Assembly (NCBI GenBank): GCA_964017125.1
Contig: OZ024908.1
Span: 65,325,993-65,389,992, forward strand
Direction of reading: 5' to 3'
Origin: Flabesymbios commensalis
Lineage: Eukaryota > Annelida > Polychaeta > Terebellida > Flabelligeridae
Length of the DNA: 64,000 bases
Below, one piece after another: positions 42,210 to 54,324 of this stretch. Positions within the stretch are counted from its first letter, which is position 1. Each line of letters opens with the position of its first letter. Below the pieces are notes generated by a model. That model had not been told where the DNA came from and searched no databases. It saw only the letters and a program-made list of their open reading frames with translations. The position numbers and the translations under genes were made by a program.

Positions 42210-42345
42210 TAACTAACTAACTAACTAAGTAACTAACATCACACTGCACCACAATTAGCCCAGGGCTATTTCAATGGTGGACTGGCGTTGTAGACGTTGG
42301 CCTACCATTGAAACAGAATGGGCTAATGTAGAATCTTATATATTT
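42210..42345. mobile_element. (AACT)n run and G-type hairpin
   Basis: A short AACTAACT run at 42210-42237, then a palindrome at about 42255-42335 (TTAGCCCAGGGCTATTTCAA / TTGAAACAGAATGGGCTAA) around CGTTGTAGACG. Confidence 0.65.
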
Positions 42346-42375
42346 TGTTTGACATACTGCTGATGCAAAGTGACG

Positions 42376-42612
42376 CCTAAAGACCCTGTCACACTTTGCC
42401 CGACTGAGAAACGAACAGCATTCCCAGAGAAGATACACAGAATAGCGGATAAATATCGAACGCGGTCAGAGCATAGACTATGAAAAACCAATATCATCGA
42501 ACTTGTAGCGTATTTGTCGGAAACTTATAGAACATAAAACGAAAATAGATCCAACGGATGCGTTGTCCGGTGAGTTTCGTTTCTGTGTTCGGCCAGGTGT
42601 GATAGTGCCTTA
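42376..42612. mobile_element. W element with inverted ends
   Basis: Left CTGTCACACTTTGCCCG, then GAGAAACGAAC; right GTTTCGTTTCTGTGTTCGGC, then CAGGTGTGATAG: an imperfect inverted repeat of about 35 bp. About 237 bp, non-coding. Confidence 0.55.
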
Positions 42613-42618
42613 TCTTAA

Positions 42619-42838
42619 ACCTTTGAAGCCTGAATTAACAATTGTTATCTTCATCCACTACAAGCCGCACTTGTAGTGGATGAAAATGACTTAAAGTGAG
42701 TGACAAATGAAAAAATATACAGTTTTTTTTAAAACAGTTCCATGAAATTTTCGTTCTAAAACCACTAGGTTTCAGGAAATTAGGTCACTCTTCAGAGATG
42801 CGAAATGATGCTTTAATGCATCGTGAGGGCTTAAAGGG
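42619..42838 (-). mobile_element. TTAA MITE, family D, copy 2
   Basis: TTAA 42615-42618 and 42839-42842; termini ACCTTTGAAGCC / GGGCTTAAAGGG. The hairpin kept its outer arms CATCCACTACAAG / CTTGTAGTGGATG but lost the inner stem and loop. Confidence 0.8.
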
Positions 42839-42915
42839 TTAAACAGTCTGTCACAATAATGTAGTCTGAGATAAATTTGCGGAGGCAATTTCACATGGGA
42901 CGCGTTAACCGTTAA

Positions 42916-43069
42916 CCCATTCAGTGTGGGGACCGTCTTTGGACGTCAGATATCTGACGTTTAAAATCACTCCCCGCACTGAAAGAATTGAACAAAAATT
43001 ATCATTTTAAAAAATTGAAAAAAGCTTTGGTTTCATAATTTATACAGAAATATTTCAGCGTTGCAAGGG
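42916..43069 (-). mobile_element. TTAA MITE, family B, internally deleted
   Basis: TTAA 42912-42915, CCCATTCAGTGTGGGGACCG, short palindrome; end TTTCAGCGTTGCAAGGG. Confidence 0.78.
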
Positions 43070-44215
43070 TAATCATGGTAATTATGGAGGACACGTCGGC
43101 CATCTTGATTCCTCCACCTGGCTTCACGTTCATGAAGGCTTGTTGAGGTTACACACATCTGGACACGTTCAACAGGAGGATTCCCTGTAAGCTGTCCACG
43201 GATTAGCTTAATATAGCTGTCGGTGGTATTCCTGGCAAAAGACAAATAATAAATCTGCCGTGCAAAAGCAAAAGGCTGTGTGTGCTTACTTGGGCCGTAT
43301 GCACCAGCCGGAGGTTTAGTGATGATTAAACTGTTAAATCATTGTAACTATACAAGTACTATTTCCCACTTACTATTGTATATGTCAATCTCGCGTATTT
43401 TGTGCATGATCACCTAAGTGATGGGAGAACGTGCTTATTATAGCTTCACTCTTTTAACGTTTAAAACTGCTATTAAATACAGATAAAGCGTGTTTTGCAT
43501 GATTATTAAACAAAAAAATCATACAAACTTGATGCATTCAATAACAACACAAAATCACCATCACTACAATGATGTGTGCGTACGTTCAAGTTTTGAAAAT
43601 GTTTCTATAATATGTTATGACATCAATTAACAGCTCCTTATCCTAAGAGTGCATGTGTTCAATGTTTTAATATAGTTGAGATCTTCTGGTGTGCAAAACA
43701 CGCTGCTCGATTCAAATGTATTAGTGACAAAGGGTAATGATCAATTAACGCTAAAATTAACATCTGTAGCACTGTGCGATATGCACTTATATTTTTTTTT
43801 AAACAAATGTCGCAAATTAATGAACGCAAATAAAACGACCAGGGATTTTTTTCGTAGTTAGAGGGTTCCTAAATGTCACTTAGGTGTCACTTAAAATGAT
43901 ATGAAGCGAGCAAATTGCAGTTACAAGTTACTGTAAAAATCGTGTGCAAATGAAAAGTTTAGATTTGATTAATTTTCCCATTTTTTAGTTTGTCGACTCG
44001 ACAAACTTTCAGGTTGACTTTCCACACAAACGTCTGTCGTTAACTTCCGTTACTATCTGTTCTGCCTGTGCAATGTCAGAAGTCAATATCTGCTCCCTGG
44101 TATACTAGGCAATTACTGCTTTTTAACTGGCGTCCCGTCTCTTCCTGCCATAGCGCTGCCAAAATGCTGTATTTGCTCACTTGTAAATCAAGTATATACT
44201 TCCTTTCCGCTGATG
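43070..44215. other. Spacer without recognised gene
   Basis: Short H-type fragments near 43258-43290 and 44075-44205. No coding signal. Confidence 0.45.
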
Positions 44216-44219
44216 TCAC

Positions 44220-44661
44220 TGCCTCCTTGCACTGACCCAATGTTGGTTAAATGTTGTGCCATCATCTATGACACTCTTCCAACATTGAACCAACATTGCA
44301 TCAGGGTATCGATTTGCTGGTGTTCCCTGCAAAAATGAGACCTTTAGCCAATGCTGTTTTACAGCTGAGCCATGGTCGTAGACGATGGGCCAGCAGTAAG
44401 GTAGCATTGGGTGAACATTTATCATGTTAAGGCCTATATACTGGTATGCCAATGCTGGTCTAATGTCAGCCCAGTTTTGTAAACGGTGGGCCACCATCAG
44501 GCTAACATTGTGGCAATGACTCGAGTTTGCTGATCAGCTGTGACCGCAAACCAGCAAACACGAGGCATCGACCCAATGTTGTGCTAATGCTGGCCCGCCG
44601 TCTTCGACGTCGGCACAACATTAAAACAACATTGGGTCAATGCTTCGTGATAGCTTGGTGG
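44220..44661. mobile_element. Cluster of four G-type hairpins
   Basis: Copies at about 44225-44300, 44340-44415, 44445-44515 and a nearly complete one at 44551-44661 (ACCAGCAAACACGAGGCATC start, apex CGTC-TTC-GACG, i.e. GAA on the other strand). Their frames read through as one 93-codon artefact. Confidence 0.7.
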
Positions 44662-44995
44662 GTGTTTATGAACGACAGCAGTCTGTCGCGGGAGGGCTAG
44701 CCACCTTCTCCCACCCCTCTCTGCCTCACTTGACACAGCTGTGTTATGTTACGCAATATAACAATTAGGTCTTGGCTAAGATATTTATCTCCAAAAATAG
44801 CAAATTTTGTATTATTAAAAATAGATTTTTGGACTCGGCAGTAAAAGGCATTGCACATTGATATAATTTATACACTTCTGGTGTGAAATATGACCGAATA
44901 ATGTAATGTATTGTAATGCCCGATCATGTGGTAAGTTAACCCTTCCATTACGACCATCTGACATGAAAAAGAGACAAGGTAAGGTGAAATATACA

Positions 44996-45318
44996 TTTTT
45001 ATTTATTAGGTTTATTTTGCTTGAGTTTGTGTCCTATTTAGGGGAAATATCGGTGCTGTGTGTGAGAAACGGTTGACATTTCTGTGCTCCAGTCCTTATG
45101 AATATGTGCAATATAACGTTTGTGGTCCCTAGGTTAGGTAGGCCTACTTTCGTCTTAAAGAAGTGTTCAGATAAAATATATGTTCATGATTAAATATAGT
45201 GATTAGACCGTAAGGTGTTTTGATTGGAATAATATTGGCCAAGCGTCGCAGACAGTGGCCCAGCATTACCTCAGCATTGGGCCAATGTATCATGTTATCT
45301 GGTGCTTCTGGCACCTGA
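44996..45318 (+). repeat. S dispersed repeat, copy 2
   Basis: TTTATTATTAGGTT-like start (ATTAGGTTTATTTTGC), CTGAGTTTGTGT-like GAGTTTGTGTCC, AAGTGTTCAGATAAAATAT, then the G-type hairpin GGCCAAGCGTCGCAGAC. Same order as 14700-15030. Confidence 0.7.
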
Positions 45319-45514
45319 TGTAAAAAATACCCAGTGCCTGACTTCTAAAGAATAGGCCTAACTCCGGGATTCCCACAAAAAATAAAACTGGCCCAACATC
45401 ATTCTATCGCTGCACCACATTTTGAGCAATATCTTTGTTTTTGACGCAACAAGTTAATTTTAGTGGGCCATAGGATTTTTCAAGATAAGTTATAGGCCTT
45501 GCCTGCTGAATTAA

Positions 45515-45706
45515 AGGGACTGGCTCAGGCTAAAATCATAATAAAAGTGATTCTATTTTGGCTTATTAATATGACCATAATGATGTAAACATGTCCATAG
45601 AATAAAACTGCAAAAGTTTTTTTTAATTTTTGTGCTGTGCTTTTACCAGTTTACCAGGCTAGATATAGAGACAAAATTCCCGTATTTCTTATTTTTGACA
45701 TGGTAG
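45515..45706. mobile_element. P element, left part
   Basis: TTAA 45511-45514 then AGGGACTGGCTCAGGCTAAA, AACATGTCCATAG, ATTCCCGTATTTC; right part missing. Confidence 0.7.
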
Positions 45707-45915
45707 TGCCGCCAATAAATGCCCATTACGGCACACACTGCCAAATTGTGAGCTGTGTATCGCTGTATTAGTTTCAGTATTAGTATTCAGCGTTGTTAGA
45801 ACAGAGTCAAGGTTCGGCATCCCATGATCCAAAACATAGGCCTATATGCTTACCAATAAAATTTAAATGAAGTATGGCGGAAAACGAGCTACTGAAACCA
45901 AAATGTAGTTGAAAT

Positions 45916-46298
45916 TGTAGGATCCTGACCTCGTTTAGTTTAGGTGGCAGTTATCCCCGGCTTCTCGGACGCGAGAAGCTGTGGACGACCGCCTCGTTTC
46001 CGTACCTTGGTGACGGGCGCACACAATTGCAGCCCATGCGGTATTGGTACTTTTCCCGCACTTCAGACGTTACACTGGGCGACTTCGGACGTGCCGTAGG
46101 TCGCTCTCTCGGAGTCAAACAGGATGTGCCGTGCGCGGGGGTTGTGCTTTGTTGTTGCCAGATGTCTAACGAATAAACATGACAAGTGGAGAAAGAGTTT
46201 TATGATTTATTTGGAACCGTCGACTCGACGGGGAAGGAAGTTTGTGTTGAAATGGTGAAGATTGGGCAGTTTCCCTCGTCCGCCATTGCGACACTACA
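45916..46298 (+). repeat. 5' LTR
   Basis: 383 bp, TGTAG...CTACA. Contains a short hairpin CTTCTCGG-ACG-CGAGAAG, and AATAAA as a likely polyadenylation signal near 46170. Confidence 0.92.
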
Positions 46299-49200
46299 CT
46301 AGAGACTCCAACGGTCACTTACAGGTACTTTCGGCGCAAGGGGTTCTCCATCCCACCATACTGGTGGACCCGACGTGAACACCATACTGGTGACCCCTGA
46401 CGACTGATAGTCTACGCAACAGTGTTTTCACCTAGACGTCAGTTGAAAACCGCTGTTTTCAAGGATAGTTTTGATTAAATTTTAAGGGATTTTTTGAAAA
46501 AAATCAATAGCATTTTTTTCATCAGGTACGTGAAAACTGTAGGTCATTCTTTATATGCCAGTTTAAATTAGTCAGAAAGAGTTGTCAGAGGAGAAGCATG
46601 TTTTTTTACGTCGAAAACGGCGTAAATTTCTAATTTTTGAACGAAATCCCACGTGTTTGGCGCTTTTTCAAGATGGCGACCATGTCGGTTTCTCTAGAAG
46701 AATCCTGAAAATTATTCTCATAGACTTAGTCTATCATTTATTAAATGTGAGAGTTTGTTAAATGCCTTCATCCTATTAATGCCACTGTAGGCGAATAGGA
46801 AATGGGTATTTTCGGTAACTCATTTTTTTATCGTTGATTACCATGATGGGTGACTCGATTTTAAAGTCCATAGACAAAGCTTCGTCATTTTTTCGATTTT
46901 TCAGCAAAATCGACAAGAAATTATAAATATCGCTTCGACTCGGGTAACCTTTAATAGGTTTAGGGCCAAAATAAAATTGTTTCCCTAAATGAATGTCAAT
47001 AAGCCGTCTTATTTGGTCTGTTAAAAATATTCCCAGGACCGTAGGTCGATATTTTATTACTATTATCATATGTTATTTCAGAGAATGCTGAATATTGTAC
47101 ATGTATTTGGTAGGTGAGCGCCATTTTGGACGATGGTTCCCCTAACTTAGCTGATCGCCCGCCGTGGGCAAACACGTGTTCCGCCATAACCGGCATGCAT
47201 TTGGACAGGGAACCTGTGTCGCCACATCACATTAGCATAAATTAGGCCGCCATTTTGATTTGGTGGAGCTCATTCCTCACGTGTTCAAAATTTTACACGG
47301 ACTAGTTTTAATAAATTTTTTAAATTATTTATAAATTTTCTTTTTCAAAACGATTGAAAGAGAGGAAATATAAATAAGTTGTCTCGAAAACGAAATTATA
47401 ACACTAATTGTGTGAGATTTTTTTTCACTTTAAAACGCCTTTCGGTGTTTGTAATCGCTCTAGCCTATTTAGCGCCTTATTTGGGCACACAGTAGGTAAT
47501 GAATATGCTAATGTGAGGCAAGAGGGGGACGCTGATCATGTTTCTATGTACACAACCTACCACGCATGCTGACACAGACAGGAAGCCACATGCTGTCTGC
47601 CGCACATGTTAGCAGCACCGACAATACATCATACACACACCCACCACAGACGAAATAAACACAACCGCTACGACGACAGCCGGTTTATACGTCAATCAAT
47701 GAATCGAAGCGAGCGATTGATTCGGACATTTATAAGAATGACTCAGTGATGAACGTGCCAATATAAAAAAAAAAAAACGTAGAATGTTCATCACAGACAT
47801 CATTTTTCAGCGAAATGATATACTATATCATCAATCAGCATAGACTACTGTCAGTCACGTTTTAAATATTTTTCTAAAATTATAAATGTAACTGTTTTTC
47901 TTCGCAGTCACATTCAGGCTATCAGTTTGAGAACGAAATTTTCTCACGATAGTTTATTTCTGAAGTTTAATTTTTTTATAAATACAGAAATATACAGAAA
48001 TATTGCGCTATTGCGAAACATTGCCAATATTTGAATGTGTTTTCGACTTGCGTAAAATTATTTTTTTCACCCAGGTCGATTTACAAAATACTATTATCCT
48101 AGCTTAGCATAGCATGTCATAATTGTATCTGGCATTTTTTATGTACAATTTCGACCTACGGTTCTCACTATACCATTATGCATGTGTGTGAATAAGTGAA
48201 AACGTTTTATGTCAAATATAGACCTTCAGTTTTCACTAAAATCAATATATACCTTTGTGAATTAGTGCACAGCATTTAGGCGAAACCTCAGCGACGCATT
48301 TTCAACTAATCTGCAACCCTTGTTTCTCGCAACATGCGACATAGCATGAACATTTTCTACTGTCTACATTTCTAAGATTCAGCATATTACAGACATTTTT
48401 CATCTGATTTAGACGGCAACGTACAACCCCGACGGCAACGTACAACCTACCCGCGCACGGCACGTCACGGACATAGGCCACGGAGAGTGGCGACCGCATA
48501 CCCTGGCCAAAGGCCTGGGGTGTGCGCTAGCAATATGGAGGCTAGCCACCGACACGGTAGAGGTAGACCTACGTCACTTCAACAAGGTGATTGAAAATAA
48601 TATTAACGACGGCCAATTACAGTTTGGCATTGTTCACATATATGACATTTTTATACTCGCTCAGGCCTGCACAGCTAGCCAAATAGGTCGCAGACTGAGT
48701 GCCTTATTATTTAAATGACTTTAATAAATAAACGATTTCAATTTGATATGAACTATGTAACGTAACCTGATTTGACAGGTTTATTAATGCTGACAGTTTC
48801 GTGGCTCGAATCAGCATGTGTGATGTGGGCCGACCTTTCAGCGTGACCGTTACAGGTGCCGTCCACGCGTCCTGCGGCGCTGCTCAAATACGGTCCTGTC
48901 TACAACACAGCACACAGTGTGTGCCGTATAAACCTATGCACAACGCATTTAACAGCACAGCCAACAGACTTTATACACGTGATTGTCTGCTACAGCCGAC
49001 ACGGCTAGCAATCAGCATCAGCAGTACATTTACTGGTACGGCACAGCATAACCAGATCAGCATCGACTTCAGAACATTCTACGATTTCAGCAATCATTTT
49101 ATTATACCTACCTGCATCAGCCTTACAGAACATAATAATTTCATATCCTGCATATTTTCTCAGATCACTTATTATTCAACTCCATATTGAATTTTTTATT

Positions 49201-49505
49201 AATAGTGAATTTTTTATTAATTCCAGATTGTATATTTTCGTGCCTTATATCGCATCCGATTTTTACGATACATCGCTAACGATTTTTTACGACGATGCAT
49301 AGGTCTGTTTCTATTCACCGCACGTTCGGTGATCTGACGCAGACATGTGCGTTTTTTAACTTTAATGTTTTTAATGTTTTGCCAACGCAAGAGGGCGACT
49401 TTTGCGTTTGGCGCGCCAGCAACTAGCTGGTCATGTCCCACACGTGACATTTCGTGGAACAACTAGTTCCACTGCACATCGAACGAAATATGTAATCATG
49501 TCTTT
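46299..49505 (+). other. Internal region of the LTR element, no recognised domain
   Basis: Leader and long internal stretch of mixed composition with only short open frames; none resembles gag or pol motifs I know. CGACGGCAACGTACAACC-like direct repeats occur near 48414-48450. Confidence 0.6.
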
Positions 49506-50123
49506 TTGCGACCAAATCGCAGAAGTATTTTAAAACCTGTGGTAGGGCACGCGCCCGAGACAGGTACGACAATACAGCGTAAAACGCCAAACAAACCAAA
49601 GAGATCGACGGCTACCAGGACATCTAGTAGGAATCCACAGGGTCCACCTAGAACTGGTAGTGCTGACACTCCGACGTCCAACGGGACGAGCGTTAAAACG
49701 AAAAAGTCGACGGCAGTCAGAAGCAGTAAAAAATCGGCCACAGTCCCAAAGCAACTAGATGTTAAAGTAAACTTGTCTTACAGAGACAATACTTATGTAG
49801 CGCCGCATTCGCGAGCCCCCGCCGTATCCCGCGCTAACGGGAACGGCGGTGGTTTACGAACGTATTCCCGCATACCTTTACATTTACGGGGTAAAACACC
49901 GGGTGCTGCTGACGCCGTAATCGACTCGACCAAAAGCAACCATGCGACCATCGCTAATCGCGAAAAAAATTCGCCCGACCAAACAGTGCGAAAAACTAGA
50001 GTCAGACGAATAATCCAGACTCCTGCCCGGTTCGTGCAGATGGTTCACGCCATAGTGGCGCCTAACGACATCTATGGCAGGCCCAACCGCATGCATCGTA
50101 TTCACAATGTTTTTGAATTGTAA
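49506..50123 (+). CDS. Basic protein frame of unknown function inside the LTR element
   Basis: Longest open frame of the window (205 codons), ending about 350 bp before the 3' LTR. Strongly basic and rich in Ser/Thr/Pro in its first half (RRSILKP, KTKKSTAVRSSKKSA) with a more hydrophobic end (RFVQMVHAIVAPNDIYG). No AUG lies near its 5' end, so entry by splicing or read-through would be needed if it is translated. Composition suits a nucleic-acid-binding gag-like or accessory product, but no zinc knuckle or other motif supports this. Confidence 0.4.
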   Translation: MRPNRRSILKPVVGHAPETGTTIQRKTPNKPKRSTATRTSSRNPQGPPRTGSADTPTSNGTSVKTKKSTAVRSSKKSATVPKQLDVKVNLSYRDNTYVAPHSRAPAVSRANGNGGGLRTYSRIPLHLRGKTPGAADAVIDSTKSNHATIANREKNSPDQTVRKTRVRRIIQTPARFVQMVHAIVAPNDIYGRPNRMHRIHNVFEL

Positions 50124-50473
50124 ATGAATATGCCAGGCCTGGCAGCATTATGTACAGATATATAAAATGTAAAGACTTTTTTTTTAGCAAGTTAATTGCT
50201 AAAATACGAATAGAAATTTATGTTAATTAAATAAATGGGTTGATCGCAGCTTGCAGCATATGAATACATACATAAAGGACAGTTGGTGTTAAGAGGATTG
50301 GACAATTCATGTATAATGCTGCGATTTCAACCACCCACGCTGTAACCACACACGCTATATTTTTAAACCATGCTTAGTTATAAGAGGTTACATATTTTTA
50401 CAACCCCGCTACTTGCACGAAGCAGTCTACTACACGTCAGTTGGGTCCTACGTTATCACTCACCCGGGGGTAA

Positions 50474-50856
50474 TGTAGGATCCTGACTTCATTTAGTTTA
50501 GGTGGCAGCTATCCCCGGCTTCTCGGACGCGAGAAGCTGTGGACGACCGCCTCGTTTCCGTACCTTGGTGACGGGCGCACACAATTGCAGCCCATGCGGT
50601 ATTGGTACTTTTCCCGCACTTCAGACGTTACACTCGGCGACTACGGACGTGCCGTAGGTCGCTCTCTCTGAGTCAAACAGGACGTGCCGTGCGCGGGGGT
50701 TGTGCTTTGTTGTTGCCAGATGTCTAACGAATAAACATGACAAGTGGAGAAAGAGTTTTATGATTTATTTGGAACCGTCGACTCGACAGGGAAGGAAGTT
50801 TGTGTTGAAATGGTGACGATTGGGCAGTTTCCCTCGTCCGCCATTGCGACCCTACA
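50474..50856 (+). repeat. 3' LTR
   Basis: 383 bp, same ends as the 5' LTR. Confidence 0.92.
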
Positions 50857-51170
50857 CTCCAACTGAGTAACATCGCCACAGCTTTGGTAACCTCGCCACA
50901 CGGGGCTAAGTGACCTCACCACAACTTCGCCACACCTGTTGTATCCGCATTTATCAATGTATTTTCAAAGGTTATTATCTACCTTGAATGTGGTGTAGAT
51001 GTCTATATAGACTTAGACTATGTGTGCCATTAAAATCAAAAGCAAAACAAAATTCCTAAAAAATGGACCAATATATAACGGATAATAATAGGCCTACAAA
51101 TTTATTTTGTGCAGCAAATATTGTATTGTAGAAAATTTGTTCATTGTGACTAATGGTAGTAAAATATAAA
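50857..51170. other. Spacer after the LTR element
   Basis: Short repeated CCTCGCCACA / CATCGCCACA words at 50870-50940. Nothing else recognised. Confidence 0.4.
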
Positions 51171-51372
51171 CCCTTAAACCGCTGAATTAAATAATTTATA
51201 TTTTCACACACTTGGAGCTGTTTCTCACTACCTTGACCCACAACTTTAAGTGAGAGAAAACAACTCGAATTTTTTAATTTGTTTTTTAAGACTAAGTAAT
51301 TTACAAATCTTGATGTTTAAATGGCTAATAAAACGGATTAACGCGACTACAGTCGCGCTTAGCGGTTTAAGG
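51171..51372 (-). mobile_element. Family F copy
   Basis: Termini CCCTTAAACCGCTGAA / TTAGCGGTTTAAGG. Hairpin near left (ACACACTTGGAGCTGTTTC / CCCACAACTTTAAGTGAG) with loop GGTA on the minus strand. Right side has GACTACAGTCGCGC. Confidence 0.75.
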
Positions 51373-52640
51373 TGATTTAGGTGTAGGCCTAGCGGCAACA
51401 ACAGAGGAAGTTGATGGCACTGCCCCAAGAAGAGATCCGGCAGGACCCGAGGAAGACAATGAGTAGCACTCAAGCTATGTGATCGACTCCAATAACACTC
51501 GATTTTGCTGACGCAATTGATTGACACAAGTGACATTAACTCATGTGAGTGCGTGGTGACGTGATGACACTTGTAACCTACTTGCAAACGCTTCTTCGGG
51601 TTTTAATAATAGCATAACCGCCAATATGGTTCATGTCCACATGGTTTATTGAATGATTTTACTTCTTGTGTGCCAATAAATTGAGTCTTTGATATTTCTA
51701 TCAACATGAACACCTGATGCAAGGTTCCCCACAGTGCCGGAAATGCCGGCTGCCCGACCAGATGGATGCTGAAAAAAACAATTTTTTTTTTTTTGAATTT
51801 TTTTTGCATTTTTTTTTTTCTGTTCCGTTTTGTGGTGTCCTTCCATTTGCGTTTTAAAGATGGCTAACTGACAGTGACTGATTTTGTAGTTTATTGGCTT
51901 TTAGATAGATCTATTACTTAGTGGGCAACCACACATGTGCTGAAAAAATTATGCACCAGTGTAAGGGTTAAGCTGCCGCGCGCGCTAAGTTAATATTTTT
52001 GAAAGAACAACCAGATGATTTTTTTTTCTGTGGGGAACCCTGCCTGATGAATGTTTAATATGGAATATGAGGTGATATGAATGAACCTTAAGTGTTTCAT
52101 TTGTTGTTGGGAAAATGCCCCCCCCCCCCCTTTTGAAATAATAATGGGCCACATGCCCCATCGCCTAACGGCAATGCCCCCCCCCCCCCTCCGAAAAATA
52201 TCATGGGCTCCTTGGCCACCTTTTTTCAATTTAAAAAATCGGGGGCCCTGAATATGTGATAGTACCAATCTCATACATATAGTTTTAAATATTTATATTG
52301 CCGTATATTAACCGTCTGCGTCCCTATGTTTGGACTATAAAAAAAAGAGCTATATTCAAGTTAAAATGAACGTAGATTTCAACCTAAGTCTATGCTAAAA
52401 ACACAAATAGTAAGCCTAATTTATGTTCTTGTTTTAAAAACCCTATCGATGGAAGCTGATATTCAACATCACATTGTAATATAGGCCTAAATATCACGCT
52501 AATAGGGGTCTAATTAGAAGTTACTAAAATGTGTGGTACCAAAGCCATAACTTTATTTTGAATTGAATTTACAAATAGTGATATTAATAATAAATGATGT
52601 TCCTTTAATGCTGGTTAAACGATGTAGAGGGCGGCACAAC
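51373..52640. other. Spacer with homopolymer tracts
   Basis: T tracts at about 51780-51825 and C tracts at about 52118-52131 and 52177-52190; the second pair is within a diverged local duplication (ATGCCCCCC ... AAATANNATGGGC). No gene recognised. Confidence 0.45.
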
Positions 52641-52654
52641 ACTATACTAAATAT

Positions 52655-52942
52655 TCAGTTATCCCTGGTTTAATGCTAGTCTACCGTCTGCACTGCTGGC
52701 CCAACATTAAACTAACATTAAGTCGATGCAGCATCTGTAGAAAGCATAGCGTATATAGCCAGTGTAATATATTATTAGAATGTGCTTTTTACGCATCGCG
52801 TTGACTACTACAATGAGGCAATACCGCTGGAGTACAATCACACGTAAATTGCCATAGAGTTAACTCTATGGTCTGGCTAAACTTCTGAAATTCGAAACTT
52901 ATGAGTGTTGATCCACTGTTCGCCGTATCGTGTTTGCTGGGA
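52655..52942. mobile_element. G-type pieces
   Basis: About 52665-52725 centre and arms (GGTTTAATGCTAGTCTACCG / GGCCCAACATTAAACTAAC); about 52905-52942 an outer right end (GATCCACTG, then ATCGTGTTTGCTGGGA). Confidence 0.6.
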
Positions 52943-54320
52943 TGCACCTAAAAGTATGCATACTTTAGAAGTGGATATATGTATATTAAAAACATGTTCC
53001 GAAGTAATAATATGTAGGCCTACTTTTATCATTTTACGTTCTAAAGTAAAATACAAGATGTATGCCAGCATGTATATTATTGTGTATAAAATATAGGGGT
53101 ATTTTAAAAATTTAAACCCAATAATAAACTTCTTGTTTTGTCTCGTTATATGAGCGGACACACTCATTAATAGAATGCACTCCATACCGTGTGAGTCAGG
53201 TGCTGGAGTAATGTCGATTCAGTGGCTATAAAGCAGCTGGGTCAATAGTGTTTTTTAATGACACAGCATCATAGTTGAATTCACGCTTTCCCATTCATTT
53301 ATTGTTTTCTACCAGCTACTGGCCAAACGTCAATGATGAAGATGAGGACCAGCCGGGCATGTGGATTATAAAACTTTAAAATATATATTTTTCATTTTTG
53401 TAATAAATGAAAATCAAAGTGGAACAGGGAACACTATTATGGCAGAACCAGAGTAAAATCATAGCTGTCAATTATCACAGGTAAGGGATGGCAATGACAT
53501 GACCAATATATATTATGCACATTTAATATGTCGTGCAGAATAAAATATGAAAAATGTTGGGCAGCGCCCCTGACGGTGAACCAATATTAAATACACAGGT
53601 AATGTGTTTGTATATATGTGATAACAATACCGAAGGGCGGGGGGGCCTGTAGCCGAGTAAACAACGTCTCTGGGCGAGCGCAGCGAGCCACAGAGCCGTG
53701 AATCTAGTATCAAAGTGGCTTTGATACCAACTTTAAATTGCTCTTCTGGACTTAATCTGATGAGCTATGGCCAATCTGACATCATCTTGCTTATAAAAAT
53801 TTTATTTTCTTACATATCTGTGATTCTTGAGGTGATATGTGACATATTGGACCTGAATTTAGGTAAAATACAACTACAATTCACGGCGATATAGTTTGCA
53901 TCAGCCTTCGCCAGTGCGACATGAGCGACATCTATGTGAGGAGAATTCGTCGGCTGCAGGAGTATGCTCAGACCGCCTCAAACTTGTTGATCAACACAAA
54001 AAGACGTGCGTGAGGCACAAGAAAAACGGCAGATACCACGTGCGATGACGTCATCTCACAAAATCTCGCGTTTCCACCCCACTCCACCCGAGATCACTTG
54101 GTAGCCTCAAGTGTAGTTTCGGATAAATAACATGAATATAAACTTACTTTCCCTTTCTAACAATAAAAAATCTTCACAAATATGCGTCAAATATGGTAGT
54201 GAAGACGTGTACACTGCAGGTAAGTCAGCGAATTGCGATTTAACCCCGAACTGGGCACAGTTTATTTCTGTGGCAGGACAGCGGCTGTACACAATTCAGC
54301 GCCGTAGGCCGATCAGCGCT
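52943..54320. other. Spacer with minor repeat fragments
   Basis: G-type fragment near 53545-53598; a GC-rich patch at 53638-53700 (GGGCGAGCGCAGCGAGCC) followed by TATCAAAGTGGCTTTGATA palindrome. No gene recognised. Confidence 0.4.
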
Positions 54321-54324
54321 AGGG

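Larger units (their letters stand above)
45916..50856 (+). mobile_element. LTR retroelement (probable Ty3/Gypsy-like derivative), about 4.9 kb
   Basis: Two direct 383-bp repeats, each starting TGTAG and ending CTACA, enclose about 4.2 kb. The repeats differ at about ten positions (about 2.6%), so the copy is fairly young. A purine-rich CCGGGGGTAA lies just before the 3' repeat. Downstream of the 5' repeat, ACTGGTGGACCCGACGTGAA near 46360 resembles leader sequence I associate with Gypsy-type elements (from memory). No reverse transcriptase, integrase or protease was recognised, so it is probably a non-autonomous derivative. No clear target duplication was found. Confidence 0.88.

Noticed and set aside
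44216-44497. 93-codon frame on the minus strand
   Set aside because: Composed of several G hairpins.
49496-49754. Minus-strand frames opposite the 205-codon frame
   Set aside because: Antisense shadows with biased leucine/arginine composition and no domain.
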